48,278 nucleotides of DNA, from NCBI GenBank assembly GCA_046719575.1, contig JBDNCP010000013.1, positions 1 to 48,278 on the forward strand, in the 5' to 3' direction. The translations under genes and the position numbers were made by a program. How positions within the stretch are numbered: position 1 is the first letter of the stretch; every line of letters starts with the position of its first letter. Source of the DNA: Thermoleptolyngbya sp046719575 (lineage in GTDB: Bacteria > Cyanobacteriota > Cyanobacteriia > Elainellales > Elainellaceae). The notes beneath the pieces are model-generated. The model did no database searches and was not told the origin of the DNA. It saw only the letters and a list, made by a program, of their open reading frames with translations. Positions 47,552 through 48,278 of the stretch are shown in pieces.

Positions 47552-48130
47552 ATGAATCGCATTATGAATCGCAAGATGAATCGATTGAAGTGGCTGAGTG
47601 TCTTTGGTTTGATGGTGGTGCTGGTGAGCAGTTTGGCGTGTCCGGCAGCGACGCTGGCGGCTCCGCGTTCGACCTTCAGTTCTCCGATCTCACTCTCTAT
47701 GACCGTGCTTGCTGAATCTTCTGGAGGTGCTTCGTTGTTTTCTTTTTCTGGATCGCGTCCTACTAATCTAGGAGTGAAAGACGGTAAGCTGGCGGCTTGT
47801 CCTGGCTCTCCCAATTGTGTGAATAGCCAGTCTCCGGCTTCGGATACCGAACATTACATCGCGCCTCTGAGCTACAGCGGCACCCCGGCTGAGGCGATCG
47901 CCCGTCTCAAGAGCATCATTACTGCCCTACCGCGCACCAAAATCATCACCGAGTCCGATCACTATCTCTATGCCGAATTCACCAGTGCGCTGATGGGCTT
48001 TGTGGATGATGTAGAGTTCTATGTAGATGAAGCAGCCGGAGTGGTGCAGGTGCGCTCCGCATCGCGCCTAGGCCAGTCTGATTTGGGCGTAAATCGCAAA
48101 CGGATTGAAGAAATTCGGGCGAAGTTTTAG
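47552..48130 (+). CDS. DUF1499 domain protein, exported
   Basis: 192 residues. The first 36 codons hold a signal peptide (LKWLSVFGLMVVLVSSLA then CPAA, with a possible lipobox LACP or a signal peptidase I site after LAA). The DUF1499 domain occupies about 70-192: GVKDGKLAACPGSPNCVNSQS (the CPGSPNCV hallmark), EHYIAPLSYSG, AIARLKSIITALPRTKIITE, YLYAEFTSALMGFVDDVEFYVDEAAGVVQVRSASRLGQSDLGVNRKRIEEIRAKF. The start region has three in-frame ATGAATCG repeats of 12 bases; the first (47552) follows AAAGAGGG by 7 bases and is preferred. DUF1499 proteins have no known function; in plants and cyanobacteria relatives are thylakoid-lumen proteins. Confidence 0.92.
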   Translation: MNRIMNRKMNRLKWLSVFGLMVVLVSSLACPAATLAAPRSTFSSPISLSMTVLAESSGGASLFSFSGSRPTNLGVKDGKLAACPGSPNCVNSQSPASDTEHYIAPLSYSGTPAEAIARLKSIITALPRTKIITESDHYLYAEFTSALMGFVDDVEFYVDEAAGVVQVRSASRLGQSDLGVNRKRIEEIRAKF

Positions 48131-48278
48131 GGATTTTGTAGGAAAGGGATTGCATCTGTCGCGCCCAATCCAGTAGGGTCTGATGTCGATGCTTGCGAGT
48201 TTGGTTGTAGCGCTCAGACGGTGCTAAAACCGTGAAGAACGGGAGTGCCCAGACTCGCTGCGCCCAGGGAATTTGAAC
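48131..48278. other. Window end, no feature seen
   Basis: The last 148 bases after the DUF1499 stop contain no confident gene start or structure. A short dyad around GCTAAAACCGTGAAG is not convincing. Confidence 0.5.

Overview
The window is a chromosomal segment of a cyanobacterium. The octamer GCGATCGC (HIP1) and its extensions occur in most genes and spacers, which is a cyanobacterial hallmark. The gene set agrees: a 1036-residue PEP carboxylase, the SphR/SphS phosphate sensor pair, an arogenate-dehydrogenase-type TyrA, the amidase-MurI pair, LivG/LivM amino-acid transport genes and several small proteins that look cyanobacterial. Base composition is fairly GC-rich apart from one AT-richer gene at 36.7-40.0 kb. 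A filamentous Leptolyngbya-like host is a guess, not something the sequence proves.

Layout. 0.1-4.5 kb: a DUF4188 gene divergent from its probable PadR repressor, tyrA, a DinG-like helicase with decayed motifs, and a small coiled-coil protein. 4.8-6.7 kb: a large delta-60/RTX protein of type I secretion style. 7.2-10.6 kb: aat, a small unknown gene preceded by a striking 11-bp tandem array, then sphR-sphS. 10.6-11.2 kb: a graveyard of repeats plus the 3' remnant of an msrB gene. 11.2-18.5 kb: a small unknown gene, trpS, metF, a serine-recombinase-like gene lacking the catalytic residues, and ppc. 18.6-22.1 kb: a CobO/BtuR homologue with an altered P-loop, a pentapeptide protein, a GIDE-type membrane protein and a thioredoxin-like ferredoxin. 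22.1-27.6 kb: livG, livM, an alkyltransferase-like gene, proA, bioD, tatA (56 aa) and tRNA-Thr(CGU). 27.9-36.0 kb: an M15-type peptidase, glgA, a CAP-domain protein, hemC, and amiC-murI. 36.7-40.0 kb: a fused type IIG restriction-modification enzyme, the clearest candidate for recent transfer. 40.1-48.1 kb: purK, small exported proteins, a large single-pass membrane protein, a GT4 glycosyltransferase, an SRPBCC protein, a PPC-like protein and a DUF1499 protein.

Most genes are housekeeping and stand alone or in pairs. The less ordinary material lies in the spacers: a dispersed purine/pyrimidine hairpin family built on GAAGAAC-like heptads (three copies), an 81-bp TA-flanked MITE-like element (two copies whose apex is inverted relative to each other), a second MITE with a 20-bp perfect hairpin, and many short tandem duplications of 11-23 bp just upstream or downstream of genes. 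Three proteins (DinG-like, serine recombinase-like, CobO-like) keep their family fold signatures but have lost canonical catalytic or nucleotide-binding residues. No CRISPR array, rRNA or complete insertion sequence was seen.
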